Positions 30,791 to 40,883 are shown, numbered from the stretch's first letter. The stretch: 64,000 bases of DNA from Lepidonotus clava (GCA_936440205.1 OW387140.1:28579659-28643658); one strand, 5' to 3'. Numbers and translations: made by a program. Notes: generated from the sequence alone by a model not told the origin.

Positions 30791-33700
30791 TTAATCATCC
30801 ATGTCGTCGCTTTCTCCGCCGTTGGACAGAGCGACGTAGTTAGGGCGGCGGTTCCGACGTAGGTTATAGCCACCTTTCGTCGGGACATGGTCCTTTACTG
30901 TTTTTCCTGGGCTCTGTTCCGACGTATCCAAGATCGGCACATCACCACAGGGTAATTTTATGGGCTTGTTGTTGCCTGGAGGGGTTCTCCCCTCCAACGG
31001 CTGGCTTTTGCCCCTTCGTTTAGCTCGTTTGCGTTTCCTCTGTCCATTTGCGCCAGCTGTTCCCCGTTCACAGGCGGCTTTATTAGGAACAAAGGATAAG
31101 TTTGTGGACAGCGCGGTGTCCGCACTGGTGCCCTGACCATCAGTGATTTGCCCATCCGTTTCTGCTAAATCAGTGGGACTTGGGCCAGGTTTTTGTGTAG
31201 GTACCTTCCTGGTCATAGGAACTGCATCATGCTCACGGGGACCGGTCGTTCCCGTTGAGTTTTCAGTCTCAGCACCCCTTATTTCGCCATCTTCCTCAGC
31301 GATTTCACCCGTCGGAGTGTGATGCAATTCAGGGTTTCGGTCAGGATCTGCCCCTTTTGAGTTAGTGATTTTCGCTTCTCTCACCAGTTTGGGAATATTA
31401 TGAGGGACAGCGGGAGACCAGGGCCCACGTGCAGGTTTGAGTTTTGAAATGTTTACTAGATGTGGGACCTGTTTTCCAGTTTTTAAAGACACTAGTCTAA
31501 CAAGGTGGTCTCCTTTTGTTTCAATTACCCTGAATGGCCCCGTATACCTGTTTGAGAACTTAGACGCTTTATTTTCACTAGCTAAAGGGTCGTACATGTA
31601 TACCATATCACCTTCGTACATCTGAGTGGGCCGCGCCCGCTCGTCAATTCGCAGCCTCAGATCTTTTTCGTAGTTTTGAACTACTCTTTCAGCCATATTC
31701 CTAAACATAGCAATATTATCCTTGGTTTGCATGAAAAACTCGCAGTCGTTCAGCGTTTCAGGAATTGTTCCTTGCTCAGGCATTCCCATACTGATTGGAT
31801 CTCTGCCAAACAGCAGGGTGTGCGGGCTGTATCCCGACCGTACACTGATTGTGGATCTAACTGTCCATAATGCAATGGGAAGTAGATCGACCCAGTTACA
31901 GTGATCGTCAGGGATATAATAAGCAATCAGGTTTTCAATGGTTTTATGTAGTCTCTCTACTCGAGCGTTGCCAGTCGGCATTCGCCCGGTAGTGAACGTT
32001 TGCTTGCACGCTAGTCGTGTAGTGATTTCCCTGAATAGCCCTGAGAGGAAGGCCGCCCCCCGGTCTGTGTGCAGGCGGTTTACCCGCCCATACCGACACA
32101 CTATTCCGGTTAGGAAACAGTTAGCCGCGGTCTGCGCGGTGGAGTCTTTAGTGGTGAAAGCCTCCGGCCAACCTGTTAGTAGGTCTATGAAGGTCATGAT
32201 ATATTTTGACCCATCCCTAGCCTTCTTTAGCGGCCCGATGAAATCACACTGTACTACCTCAAAGGGTCGGGTTGGTCTCTCCCAAGACTTGGCTAAGGCC
32301 TTGAAATGTGGGGCCCGTCTCCTTAGAGAACAGGTCTCACAAGCTTTTACATAGTCTACGATGTCGGCGTTCATGTTCCGCCAGTAGAATTTATCAGAGA
32401 TTTTGGTAGTGAGGTTACTGATCCCTACATGTCCCCCAGCTAAGATGTCATTATGTAACAGTCTCAGGACTTTGGGAATTAACCTACCTGGAACTATCAT
32501 TCTGGGTTTTAGTCTGACCAGTTGGTCTTGGTGTTTGTTATACCTTTTGATGTTGAACCTACATAGTACTCCCGGTGCTACCATTCCTACAAAATCAGCT
32601 TGGTCCATTATTCGCCTAGCTTCAAGGGGATCTGTCGGTAGGTCTCCGTCCTGCAGGTAGTCTATCAATTGCGCGCACTCTGCATCTTGGAGTTGCGCGT
32701 TTAATACCGTAGCCACAGAAAGCTCTTCATCCTGAACTTCGGCCTCAAATAACTCACATCCCACAGCGGGCTCATATTCCTCACCTGGGACATGCTCATG
32801 ATAGACTCTAGACAAATAGTCCGGTAGAAAATGAGTCGCTCCTGGCTCATATGTGATTTCAAAATCAAAATCTGATAACGCTAAAGCCCACCGTCTCAGC
32901 CGGGCTGACGGGGCTTTGTAGGCACTCTGTAGCAGGGGAATCAACGGTTTGTGATCAGTCACTATTGTGATTTTAGCTCCCTGCAACATGTCCTCATAGT
33001 TCTTAATGCCTTTAATTACTGCCAGAGCCTCCTTTTCTGTTACCGAATAATTTAATTCGGCGTCCCGGAGAGTACATCCCCAGAAAGCAACCGGACGGTA
33101 GATTTCATCTAGTTTGTGACAAACCGCTGCACCGCACGCGGCGTCCGATGCGTCAGTTAGTAGATAGAAATGCCCTCCTATATCTGGATGAATTAGTAAG
33201 GGCGGCGAGGTTAGCAATTTCTTTAACTGTTGAAACGCTTCCTCGCAGGCCTCTGTCCACTCAAAATAGACTTCTTTCTTTAGCAGTCGGTTTAAAGGCT
33301 TTGCTAGATCAGCGAAATTAGGGACAAACGATCGGTAGTAGTTACACAGTCCCAGAAATGATTTAATGGTTTTCACATTATGTGGACGGTTAAAGGCTGT
33401 GATCTTTTCTGTGGTTACCCTTTGTGTAGCCACACCTTCCGCGTTTACTACGTGGCCGAGGAAATTGATTTCACTACGACACCACTCACACTTTGACGGT
33501 TTCAGTTTGAGATTAGCTCTCGCCAAAGCTTGGAGAACCACCTCAACGCTCGCCAGGTGTTCTTCAAATGTAGTGTCGTAGACAATTACGTCGTCTAAAT
33601 ATGCTAAGCATGTTCTAGGAATCAATCCCTTTAGCGCTATGGCCATTACCTTGGTAAACTGCCAAGGTGCGCCAACTAAGCCAAATGGTACACGCTTATA

Positions 33701-35032
33701 CTGATACACACCCATCGGGGTTTCAAAAGCGGTATATTTTCTACTGTCCTCTTCGATTACGCACTGATGATAGCCGCTCAACAGATCTAAGGCTGTCCAC
33801 ATAGTGGGTTTCTTGTAAGCCATATATAGGAAAAGCGAGCGAGCCGTGGGCATGGGGAATTTATCTTTAAAAGTGACTTGATTAAGCATGCGAAAGTCTG
33901 TACAGAGCGTAGGTTTGCCATCTTTCTTCTGCACTACCACCAGCGGGCTTCGCCAAGCCGATTCGCTGGGTTCTATGACACCTATATCTATGAGTTGCCT
34001 AACCTGTTCATCGATGATATCCATTTTCTGTGGAGAGTATCGGTATGGCCTGGAACTTATGACTCCCTGCGACTCATCCACAATGATTCTCATCGGCGCT
34101 ATTTCACAGTGACCTAACTCTTCCATTGAGAACGCTAGTGCATTTCTATTGTTATTAAGCATTTGCCTAAACCTTACCTGTTGTTCTTCGTTTAAGCACG
34201 ACTCGGTCAGATCTATTTTACTTACATTCTCATCCATTTTACCTCGGGATTTCTCCTCAGAGGTTTGGCTTTCCATTTGCACTGCGTCTTTCATTACTTC
34301 TACAGAAATCCTGCAGATGGACATTGGGGTCTCTGTTTTAGTTAGATAACACAAGTCTAGGAACTCCTCTATCTGGTTTTGGTTTACCTCAGGCACTGCG
34401 CATTCTTCCGCAAAAGCTAATACTTCCTGGGGAGTGATCTCTTGCATTACATCTAGCGGATTCATGACTTTGATCCACCACTGGCTTCCCACCGTATTCA
34501 CGCACCCCTCCACTAGGACTGGTGCGGTTACCGCCGGTGCGCAGTAAGCTACCGGTGAGTCTAATCCCAGCGGCTCTCGAGTGGTTACCGGTATGATGCA
34601 TTCATTTCCCGGCGGAATTTTCACTGTTTCTTTGCTAACTATAGGGTTTCCACAAAACACTTCTATCTTTGCGCCTGGTAGAGATAAATCTGATCGAAGC
34701 ACTGTTAATAAGTTTCTCCCGATTACTATTAGGTGGCATAGATCGTCCACTATGTTGAAATCATAGCAGACCACCGATCCCTGGATTGAAAACTTACATC
34801 TAATTTGTTCTAGTATTACTTGAGACGAGTTGTCTGCCAAACTGATGTTTCCCTTCGATACCTTCCATTCATCTAAAATGCATTGTTTAGGGATCTGTCG
34901 TTTACAATGGGTGGACATGAAGCAATCGCTCGCTCCGGTGTCTACTAAAGATCTAACCTCCTTCTGATCATCAAATCTTAACGTTAAGAAAAATGCTTCG
35001 TCTCCTATCTCTCTCCTAGCCGGTCCGTCCAC
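30791..35032 (-). CDS. Pol polyprotein of the LTR element (1413 aa): protease, RT, RNase H, integrase
   Basis: Parts in order: an aspartic protease at the N-terminus with LVDTGAS (~29-35); a reverse transcriptase (~345-525) with LCTDFRMLN, VPFGLVGAP and the catalytic YLDD (478-481); RNase H with LLTDASDAACG (about residue 615); and an integrase (roughly 830-1110) with an HHCC zinc-binding segment (GHVGI...CETCSLRR) and the DDE core (VVQCDFIGPL, LHTDRGAAF, NARVERLHKT). A ~190-residue polar, low-complexity tail follows. This domain order and these motifs are those of Ty3/gypsy. It begins 38 bases after gag in another frame; in this family Pol is usually made by frameshifting or read-through. 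The frame looks whole. Confidence 0.96.
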   Translation of the reverse strand: MDGPARREIGDEAFFLTLRFDDQKEVRSLVDTGASDCFMSTHCKRQIPKQCILDEWKVSKGNISLADNSSQVILEQIRCKFSIQGSVVCYDFNIVDDLCHLIVIGRNLLTVLRSDLSLPGAKIEVFCGNPIVSKETVKIPPGNECIIPVTTREPLGLDSPVAYCAPAVTAPVLVEGCVNTVGSQWWIKVMNPLDVMQEITPQEVLAFAEECAVPEVNQNQIEEFLDLCYLTKTETPMSICRISVEVMKDAVQMESQTSEEKSRGKMDENVSKIDLTESCLNEEQQVRFRQMLNNNRNALAFSMEELGHCEIAPMRIIVDESQGVISSRPYRYSPQKMDIIDEQVRQLIDIGVIEPSESAWRSPLVVVQKKDGKPTLCTDFRMLNQVTFKDKFPMPTARSLFLYMAYKKPTMWTALDLLSGYHQCVIEEDSRKYTAFETPMGVYQYKRVPFGLVGAPWQFTKVMAIALKGLIPRTCLAYLDDVIVYDTTFEEHLASVEVVLQALARANLKLKPSKCEWCRSEINFLGHVVNAEGVATQRVTTEKITAFNRPHNVKTIKSFLGLCNYYRSFVPNFADLAKPLNRLLKKEVYFEWTEACEEAFQQLKKLLTSPPLLIHPDIGGHFYLLTDASDAACGAAVCHKLDEIYRPVAFWGCTLRDAELNYSVTEKEALAVIKGIKNYEDMLQGAKITIVTDHKPLIPLLQSAYKAPSARLRRWALALSDFDFEITYEPGATHFLPDYLSRVYHEHVPGEEYEPAVGCELFEAEVQDEELSVATVLNAQLQDAECAQLIDYLQDGDLPTDPLEARRIMDQADFVGMVAPGVLCRFNIKRYNKHQDQLVRLKPRMIVPGRLIPKVLRLLHNDILAGGHVGISNLTTKISDKFYWRNMNADIVDYVKACETCSLRRRAPHFKALAKSWERPTRPFEVVQCDFIGPLKKARDGSKYIMTFIDLLTGWPEAFTTKDSTAQTAANCFLTGIVCRYGRVNRLHTDRGAAFLSGLFREITTRLACKQTFTTGRMPTGNARVERLHKTIENLIAYYIPDDHCNWVDLLPIALWTVRSTISVRSGYSPHTLLFGRDPISMGMPEQGTIPETLNDCEFFMQTKDNIAMFRNMAERVVQNYEKDLRLRIDERARPTQMYEGDMVYMYDPLASENKASKFSNRYTGPFRVIETKGDHLVRLVSLKTGKQVPHLVNISKLKPARGPWSPAVPHNIPKLVREAKITNSKGADPDRNPELHHTPTGEIAEEDGEIRGAETENSTGTTGPREHDAVPMTRKVPTQKPGPSPTDLAETDGQITDGQGTSADTALSTNLSFVPNKAACERGTAGANGQRKRKRAKRRGKSQPLEGRTPPGNNKPIKLPCGDVPILDTSEQSPGKTVKDHVPTKGGYNLRRNRRPNYVALSNGGESDDMDD

Positions 35033-35070
35033 TGCGCCTAATTCTATCGTGGAATGAACGGACCCTTCCT

Positions 35071-38000
35071 CTAGTTTCCCTGATTCTTTTGTTCGGTACC
35101 ACTGGCTTTGCTATCTTTGTAGATCCGCGGGGGTTTTTCCCTCAACCTATTCTTTAACCACAAGCACGCTTCTGTAGAGTGACCATGCTGTTGGTGAATG
35201 ATACAAAACTTACTTTCATCAAAAGGCAACCTGGGTCTCTCTACTTTCTGTTGAGTTGGCAGATTCTTTCCCTTATCTGCCTCTCTGTTCGGGGCGATAT
35301 TGGATTTAGGCTTCTGATCTGAATTTCTTTCACTTTTCTGGTTTTCGTACCTATCTTTTCTCTCATAACCTTGCTGTTTAAAGTTACCACCACTCTGGGG
35401 AGTCCCGCTTTGCCCTGGCTTTGGTTTCTGAAACCATGGAGCGGCCTCCAGTCGGGCCAGCACCACTCCAAACCGTTCTGAGATGGAGTTTAGGGCCGCG
35501 GTCTCCTCTGATTCTTGGCTTCCAGCCAGTTCGCTCACTGCATTAGATATTTTAGTTCCCCCTTTGCCTTTGTCCAACGATTCTAACCTCGTTGCACAAT
35601 CCACCGCTTCGGTGAAAGACTTAGGGTCCAGTATGGCTACTTGTCTGGCTACGCCCTGTTTTAATCCTTCTAAAAACACAGCTAACATCATGCTTTCACT
35701 CGCCTCTGCTTTCACTTGCTTTTGTTTCAGAACACCTGCAAATTCGATCACGCTCTGGTCTTTTCCTTGTTTAAGGCCACAGAACTCTGCGTGTTTCTGC
35801 CACTTAGCCCTTCGATCACCGAAGATCTTGGTCATTTGGGCTTCTAGCTTCTCAAATGAGTCTTTCTCACTTTCAGCTAACGCTCCTGCCCAGTCGTCGG
35901 CCCTTCCTTTTAGGCCTAACAGCGCCATATTCAGGAGATGGGCGTCCGACCAGTCATAGATAGCTTTCAGTCGTTTTAATTCCCTGAAATACTTTTCTAT
36001 TTGCTCGTCTTCTTTTCCACTAAACCACGGTAACCTAATGTTTGGTCCCCTTTGGTGACCACCGTGAGTCGTTTCACGCACTGGCGCTGGTGTTTGCCCC
36101 AGTGCCTGGCTCAACTGTGGTAGAATTTCCCAAATATTTGGTTGATTCGGTGGGTTTGGAGGGTTGTTCTGACCTGGTGGGCCCGGCGGACCTGGTGGTC
36201 CGGGCGGCGGAGGGTTCGGTGGGTTTGGGGGGTTGTTGAGTTGGTTAAGGAAAGGATTGTTGTTCTGGTTCGGGGGAGGGTTATTGGGTCCTGGTGGATT
36301 TACCTGATTATTCTGGCCTGCTGGGGCTTGCTGACCCTGCTGATTCGCTCTTCCTCGGCCTGCGTTAAGATTGGCAGCGAGTGCCATCGCCTGCAATAGG
36401 TGAGGGAGCAGGTTTTGATCGACCCCACCCCCTGCTGGCACTGCCCGGCCAGGCTGTTGGCCCGGTTGGCCTCCCCCATCATTTTGTTGCAGTCCCCCAA
36501 GGTTTACCCCAGGATTAGGCTGCTGTATTCCCGGATTCACACCACCATTTCCCCCTGCACCGGGTTGCTGGAGTCCCCCAGGGTTTATCCCCAGATTGGG
36601 CTGATTCGGAGGGAGATTATTAATAAGGTTTTGGGGAGGGTTGTTGAGAAGGTTTTGAGGAGGGTTGTTGAGAAGGTTTTGAGGAGGGTTAGGCCCTTGT
36701 GGGTTGGCCTGATTATCCTGGCCTCCCTGGACCTGCTGATTAAGAGGAGGAATAAGTCCTTGAGGGTTGGCCTGATCGTTCTGGCCCCCTTGAACTTGTT
36801 GATTAAGGGGAGGATTGGCCTGATTACCTTGGCCTCCTTGGGCCTGTTGATTAAGAGGAGGAATAAGTCCTGCCTGCACGCCTTGGTCCGGCTGCTGGAT
36901 TAGGATCTGGCCATTCCCATTGTTTTGTTGAGGTCCCCCAGGGTCCATCCCACGGTTAGGATGCCATGCCCCCAGATCTACACCCCCAGCTCCCCCTTCG
37001 TCGGGTTGCTGGCGTTGATCTCTATCCTCTCTTTCTTCTACTAGATCCATCAAAGGAACGCCTCCTTCCGCCATATTATTTTCGTGGAGGTTTTGTATAT
37101 CGTGATCGTCCCACTGTTCTTTCACAGGTATTTCCTCTACACTAATTTCGTCCTCCCTTTCTAGTTTAGCTTTCTTACCTGTGTCTAAAACATCCTCGGT
37201 AATAAGTTCGTATGAAGACGAGGTTGATCTATCTTCTCTAGCTAATTTTCTATCAGGACTACCCTCTCTGACATCTGCGGCTGCTTGTTCTGTCTCGCTA
37301 TTTTCTTCCTCGTACTCGTCCTCGTATTCTCCATACAATTCATGAGTTAGAGTGTTAAAATCTTGTGCTTTAAGCGTTACGTTTTCTTCACTATCCTGAT
37401 CGCTTAGCCTCTCTAAATCTATGTGTTTTTCGGGGCTTGAGTCTGCCCACTGCTTTAATATTTCGGCTGGATCAAAGGCCTGAGCTTCCGCTCCCCTACC
37501 AGCCTGGTCTAAGTTCGTTTCTACACCGTAAGTTAATCGATAGGGTTGTAAATTGCCTACTTTCTCGCTGTTTCCCTCTGCTTCCCTTCCCACTCCCCTA
37601 TCCCTTCCCACTGTTTTTCCTTTAGCTACAGTGGAATAAGGAATGGACGCCCCCGGGTTGGGGTGAGTTGGTGTTACCAGTGGGTGACTGATAAACTCAA
37701 GTCGTTGGGGTAATGGATAGGTGAGAGAGCTCCCATCAGGTAGGATTACCGGATTTTCGGGGCGTTTTCCCCCTGATGGGCTGGAGTTATCCGCGGTGTT
37801 TTGTCGTTGTTTTAGATTTCCTGAAGAAAATAGGTTATCTCCATTGGAAACTTCCTGTTCGCCTTCACCTCCCGCTGCGGGCAGTAAACGATAAGGAACA
37901 CTTTGGTTACACCACGGATTGTTCACATCAGATTCACAGGTGGAGCGAGAGCTAGTACCAGTTTCTTGGTCCGTAGGTGGTACGTACCCTGGGTTCCAAT

Positions 38001-38358
38001 ATTGCTGATATTCCGTGAGACGGTTCTTCCCTTCAACTCGTCCCGAGTGTGTTAGGGTTTCAAGTCCTTCGTCAAGAACCGGCCTATCTTTGGACCCTAG
38101 GTGCCAGGGAAATGGTTTACCTTTGCCACGGGTTTGGTAATTTTGTGCACCTTCGGGGCAGAGCTGCTTGGGTCTGGCTGCGACCTCCTGTCTCTGTGCC
38201 TCCCCGTCTAAGGGATTACCTACCAGGTGGCGGTTTTCCACATTCCCTGTATATGATGTTGACACATCGTGTCCTGCGGGCCGCAAAGATTGAGGCTTGG
38301 GGTTAGAGGAAGCCTCAAAGTCACCGGTGGCTGACATCAAGGATGAGCAAAACGGCAC
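35071..38358 (-). CDS. Gag-like protein of the LTR element (1095 aa)
   Basis: It is the first frame after the 5' LTR. The N-terminal ~450 residues are polar and acidic, with Glu/Asp-rich stretches (DEYEEENSETE). A long Asn/Gln/Pro/Gly-rich region follows, with near-repeats such as PPLNQQVQGGQ and NPPQNLLN (36,110-36,960 in DNA). Next comes a capsid-type domain (FSGKEDEQIEKYFRELKRL to about TRLESLDK). Near the C-terminus there is a Cys/His cluster (CIIHQQHGHSTEAC) where gag proteins have a zinc-binding knuckle. It is much longer than typical gypsy Gag (300-500 residues) because of the N-terminal and repeat regions. The frame looks whole. Confidence 0.9.
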   Translation of the reverse strand: MPFCSSLMSATGDFEASSNPKPQSLRPAGHDVSTSYTGNVENRHLVGNPLDGEAQRQEVAARPKQLCPEGAQNYQTRGKGKPFPWHLGSKDRPVLDEGLETLTHSGRVEGKNRLTEYQQYWNPGYVPPTDQETGTSSRSTCESDVNNPWCNQSVPYRLLPAAGGEGEQEVSNGDNLFSSGNLKQRQNTADNSSPSGGKRPENPVILPDGSSLTYPLPQRLEFISHPLVTPTHPNPGASIPYSTVAKGKTVGRDRGVGREAEGNSEKVGNLQPYRLTYGVETNLDQAGRGAEAQAFDPAEILKQWADSSPEKHIDLERLSDQDSEENVTLKAQDFNTLTHELYGEYEDEYEEENSETEQAAADVREGSPDRKLAREDRSTSSSYELITEDVLDTGKKAKLEREDEISVEEIPVKEQWDDHDIQNLHENNMAEGGVPLMDLVEEREDRDQRQQPDEGGAGGVDLGAWHPNRGMDPGGPQQNNGNGQILIQQPDQGVQAGLIPPLNQQAQGGQGNQANPPLNQQVQGGQNDQANPQGLIPPLNQQVQGGQDNQANPQGPNPPQNLLNNPPQNLLNNPPQNLINNLPPNQPNLGINPGGLQQPGAGGNGGVNPGIQQPNPGVNLGGLQQNDGGGQPGQQPGRAVPAGGGVDQNLLPHLLQAMALAANLNAGRGRANQQGQQAPAGQNNQVNPPGPNNPPPNQNNNPFLNQLNNPPNPPNPPPPGPPGPPGPPGQNNPPNPPNQPNIWEILPQLSQALGQTPAPVRETTHGGHQRGPNIRLPWFSGKEDEQIEKYFRELKRLKAIYDWSDAHLLNMALLGLKGRADDWAGALAESEKDSFEKLEAQMTKIFGDRRAKWQKHAEFCGLKQGKDQSVIEFAGVLKQKQVKAEASESMMLAVFLEGLKQGVARQVAILDPKSFTEAVDCATRLESLDKGKGGTKISNAVSELAGSQESEETAALNSISERFGVVLARLEAAPWFQKPKPGQSGTPQSGGNFKQQGYERKDRYENQKSERNSDQKPKSNIAPNREADKGKNLPTQQKVERPRLPFDESKFCIIHQQHGHSTEACLWLKNRLREKPPRIYKDSKASGTEQKNQGN
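36590..36870 (-). repeat. Tandem low-complexity repeats inside gag
   Basis: Three copies of a ~57-75-bp unit encoding LNQQ(V/A)QGGQ(N/D/G)NQANP and two to three copies encoding NPPQNLLN or a variant. Recent unequal exchange or slippage is likely, since the copies differ at few positions. Confidence 0.8.
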
Positions 38359-38386
38359 AAGTCATGTTTCGGGTATCTCCACCAAA
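38359..38386 (-). other. Leader between gag and 5' LTR; candidate primer-binding site
   Basis: Read on the minus strand, the sequence just inside the LTR is TTTGGTGGAGATACCCG. The TGG start two bases from the LTR end is what a tRNA-primed binding site looks like. I could not name the tRNA. Confidence 0.4.
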
Positions 38387-38994
38387 TGAACTATTGTTAA
38401 TGTTAGATTTAAGACTGCGTAAGATTCGTGTATATCCAAGTCTTCGTAAGTTGCTTTCCAGAATGTCTGAGTAATTCAGACCGCGTTTAAAGTTTGTCCA
38501 TTCACTTCCCAATAGTTCAAAAGAAATGAACGATGAGGGAGCTTCTTAATATGAAAGGGTTTTTATTCAATAAACATCTCATCCCGAGTCAAAGCCACCA
38601 TGTATAAGTCTTCATCAGTCCACCTCCCATCTCCTATCAGCAATCAACCACATTTAGAACACGAGTTGCTCCAACGCCTTCTAGACCATTCTAGCATTCA
38701 GCTCTAACACAATCCTATGTCCGAGGTAGTGGATATTCGTAAACTCCAGTCTGTTACATGGAGTCGATGTACTTACTCCAGGTATAACTCCTTGGTTAAA
38801 CATGTTTCTTCTAACCAACTAACTCACTAACTGCTCGCTCCCTACCTTGCAGCGCCTTTTATACTGGTTAACAGGTGGCGCTAGGAGCGTAAGATATTTC
38901 TCCTAGGAGTAGACTAGAAGTAGACTTGCTAAGCCTGATCCTTGTTGGATTATATATTATGACAATGTATTAAAAGTACTAAGCCATTAGTACA
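38387..38994 (-). repeat. Long terminal repeat, right (5' LTR of the minus-strand element)
   Basis: 608 bp, the same TG...CA ends and the same sequence as 19162-19769 by eye. It is followed by GTGT at 38995-38998. Confidence 0.95.
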
Positions 38995-39310
38995 GTGTAA
39001 GTATCACAACGTTTGCTCAATTGTTCATTTTTCCGGTAAAAACAAACATCAATTTTTCTATATAAAATTTTTCCAATTTCAAAAATGAAATAATGTACGT
39101 ACTTTATGTACTTTAATTTCAGTGATTACCCAACAAGAAATCGTTGTTTTCTTCAGTACTATTTTTAATTTTCTCGCACATTTACTTGAGAATTAAATGC
39201 CTTATTTTTGTTTTATATAGATATTGCTCAACAACGCAGATGGCGACCTAGATTCCGGTAGCTACAGAAAGGTCTCCTCGGCTGGAAATACTCAGGCACC
39301 TAGTTAAAAT
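38995..39310 (+). promoter_or_regulatory. 5' untranslated part of RAP1GDS1, with candidate acceptor
   Basis: An acceptor-like TTTTATATAG ends at 39220. The ~90 bases between it and the ATG at 39311 have no upstream frame that matters and could be the spliced 5' UTR. TSS-type signals (TATA, CpG density) are not obvious here, which is why I place the likely promoter further upstream. Confidence 0.4.
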
Positions 39311-39323
39311 ATGGCCAGCAACG
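39311..39323 (+). CDS. RAP1GDS1: RAP1GDS1 coding exon 1 (start codon, 13 bases)
   Basis: ATG GCC AGC AAC G followed by donor GTATGT. Joined to the next exon in phase 1 it reads M-A-S-N-D-N-L, parallel to human MADNL (from memory). The ATG has A at -3 and G at +4, a good start context. RAP1GDS1 (SmgGDS) is a cytosolic armadillo-repeat chaperone and nucleotide-exchange factor for small GTPases with C-terminal prenylation signals, such as Rap1 and RhoA. Confidence 0.85.
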
Positions 39324-39583
39324 GTATGTATTATTCTTTCAAAGTCAAAGAGACGAAACGCTACATAAATATATACATACAATGTGCAGCACCTTTCCCT
39401 CGCAAAATCTCTATCGTGTATTTTATCAGTTACGAACTATCTGAGTTTCATTTGGTAGTATCCCTAATTGAGTTTTTGAACAGGTTGGACAGATATATAT
39501 ATTACAGTTCGACTTGCTACAACTGTAGATCTATTGTAATGCAACCGACTGCATGAAGCTTCAATCTTTCCCTTTTATTTCAG

Positions 39584-39682
39584 ATAATTTAGTGGCTTCA
39601 CTGGAAGCTCTGAAGCTTGAAACTGATACCGCAAAGTGTGACAAATTGCTCGATGAGATTATAGAGAATCTCGATAAAGAAG
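39584..39682 (+). CDS. RAP1GDS1: RAP1GDS1 coding exon 2
   Basis: An acceptor TTTATTTCAG precedes it and donor GTATGT follows, phase 1 at both ends, 99 bases. It encodes DNLVASLEALKLETDTAKCD followed by a helical LLDEIIENLDKE segment, matching the N-terminal helix of SmgGDS (human DNLSDTLKKLKI..., from memory). The exon contributes the cap in front of the first armadillo repeat. Confidence 0.93.
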
Positions 39683-40131
39683 GTATGTGATTTCATGTAG
39701 ATTTCTTGTATTATAATTAGCGTCTAAATCATACTGTCACATTATGATTAGCCACGTTGCTCACAAGAGACTAGAAAAAAGAAAATGGTCATGAACAAGT
39801 CGGAGACAGTGGAAAAAAAGAGTTAATTTGTAAAACGTCGTTCTTTCATCAGGATTTTTTTTAGATTTAATTAGATATATCAGTAGTCAGATGAGGGAGC
39901 TCCTTTATTTCTGGCAAATCTTGCAGGATGTTATCATAAATTTAGACATAGTTATTAACTTGAAAACTTGAAAAATCGACCTTGAATCCTAGTGAAGACC
40001 ATTCATAAGTCAGCGGAAAGTCTTTAGAACCATGTTATCAGTAATAATAAACAACGAATTCCCAGAGAGATTCTCTCATTTATTTTGCACAAGCAGTGTG
40101 TCTAATCCTGTCGATCTCATTTGCTTTTTAG
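39683..40131 (+). other. RAP1GDS1 intron, 449 bp
   Basis: A GTATGT...TTTTTAG intron with no further feature. Confidence 0.85.
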
Positions 40132-40263
40132 AAACAAATAAAGATGCAGTCGTCACAAAGTTGGTTCAGAAGGGTGTGCTGTCCGAGATACAGAAACAAC
40201 TCACTAAGGAGGGCTCCAACAAAGCCAAGCTGGCACAGTGCACCGCTGAACTGGCCAAAGTCG
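40132..40263 (+). CDS. RAP1GDS1: RAP1GDS1 coding exon 3 (armadillo repeat)
   Basis: 132 bases, phase 1 on both sides, acceptor TTGCTTTTTAG and donor GTGAGT. It encodes ETNKDAVVTKLVQKGVLSEI and continues to KAKLAQCTAELAKV. The pattern GVLSEIQKQL...KAKLAQCTAELAKV aligns with human GILQLFASLL...KAKVANIIAEVAKN, the first armadillo-type repeat. Confidence 0.95.
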
Positions 40264-40757
40264 GTGAGTTTGAGATATGCACTGCGACTTTTGATAGATC
40301 AACATTTTACCCCTTACTCCAGGATATAAACTTGTCGCTCATACACCAACTCTCCAATCGAACGTTTGAATACAGCAGTTTGATAGGTTAACAAGCCAGT
40401 GGTTTAGATAGGGATGTAAGTAGTATATAAAATGATCCTGCAGAGCTGGTAGGTTTGAGAATGACTTCTTCTAAAATCACGTTATCATGGTAGATGTTTA
40501 CGACCCTGATATTTTTTAATACAACTTTTGTGAAATAATTATGTCATAGTATTGTATATTACCCATATTTCAAAAGATATGTAAGAATGCACACCTCCTT
40601 CAGAAGGTTACATCCCCAGTCGACACACGATACCAACCGATGTGACGAATTTTACTATACACGTCTATATCCGTATCTTACTAATCTTAGTAACATTTTC
40701 ATAGTATAATCCTGCACTGCAATTCTAACCAAGGATGTTTTTACTTTATTTCTTCAG
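40264..40757 (+). other. RAP1GDS1 intron, 494 bp
   Basis: GTGAGT...TTCTTCAG; AT-rich, with nothing else recognised. Confidence 0.85.
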
Positions 40758-40883
40758 AGTCCATCCGGACGGATTGTGTCCAGGCAGGGCTGATCGCGCC
40801 CCTACTGGAGTTAATGGGAACGCCCTCCACACAGAACATCACTCAGGCCTGCCGCGCGCTCGGCAACATCTGCTTCGACAACG
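40758..40883 (+). CDS. RAP1GDS1: RAP1GDS1 coding exon 4 (armadillo repeat)
   Basis: 126 bases, phase 1, acceptor TTTCTTCAG and donor GTAAGG. It encodes ESIRTDCVQAGLIAPLLELM and ends CRALGNICFDN. The human counterpart is EFMRIPCVDAGLISPLVQLL...GRALGNICYDS; the AGLI.PLL and RALGNIC words are diagnostic of the family. The exon is GC-richer than its introns, as expected of conserved coding sequence. Confidence 0.97.

Larger units (their letters stand above)
19162..38994 (-). mobile_element. Young Ty3/gypsy-type LTR element with envelope-like gene, accessory frames and an antisense gene (19.8 kb)
   Basis: It is bounded by 608-bp LTRs that begin TG and end CA and look identical by eye, with GTGT on both flanks, so the insertion is very recent. 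On the minus strand the order is LTR, gag, pol (protease, RT, RNase H, integrase), two overlapping accessory frames, an envelope-like membrane protein, a long 3' region and LTR. A 239-codon gene lies on the opposite strand inside the 3' region. The protease-RT-RNase H-integrase order and RT motifs place it in Ty3/gypsy (Metaviridae). Nearly 20 kb is very large for this group. The principal frames look whole, and I count no obvious breaks in them. Confidence 0.95.
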
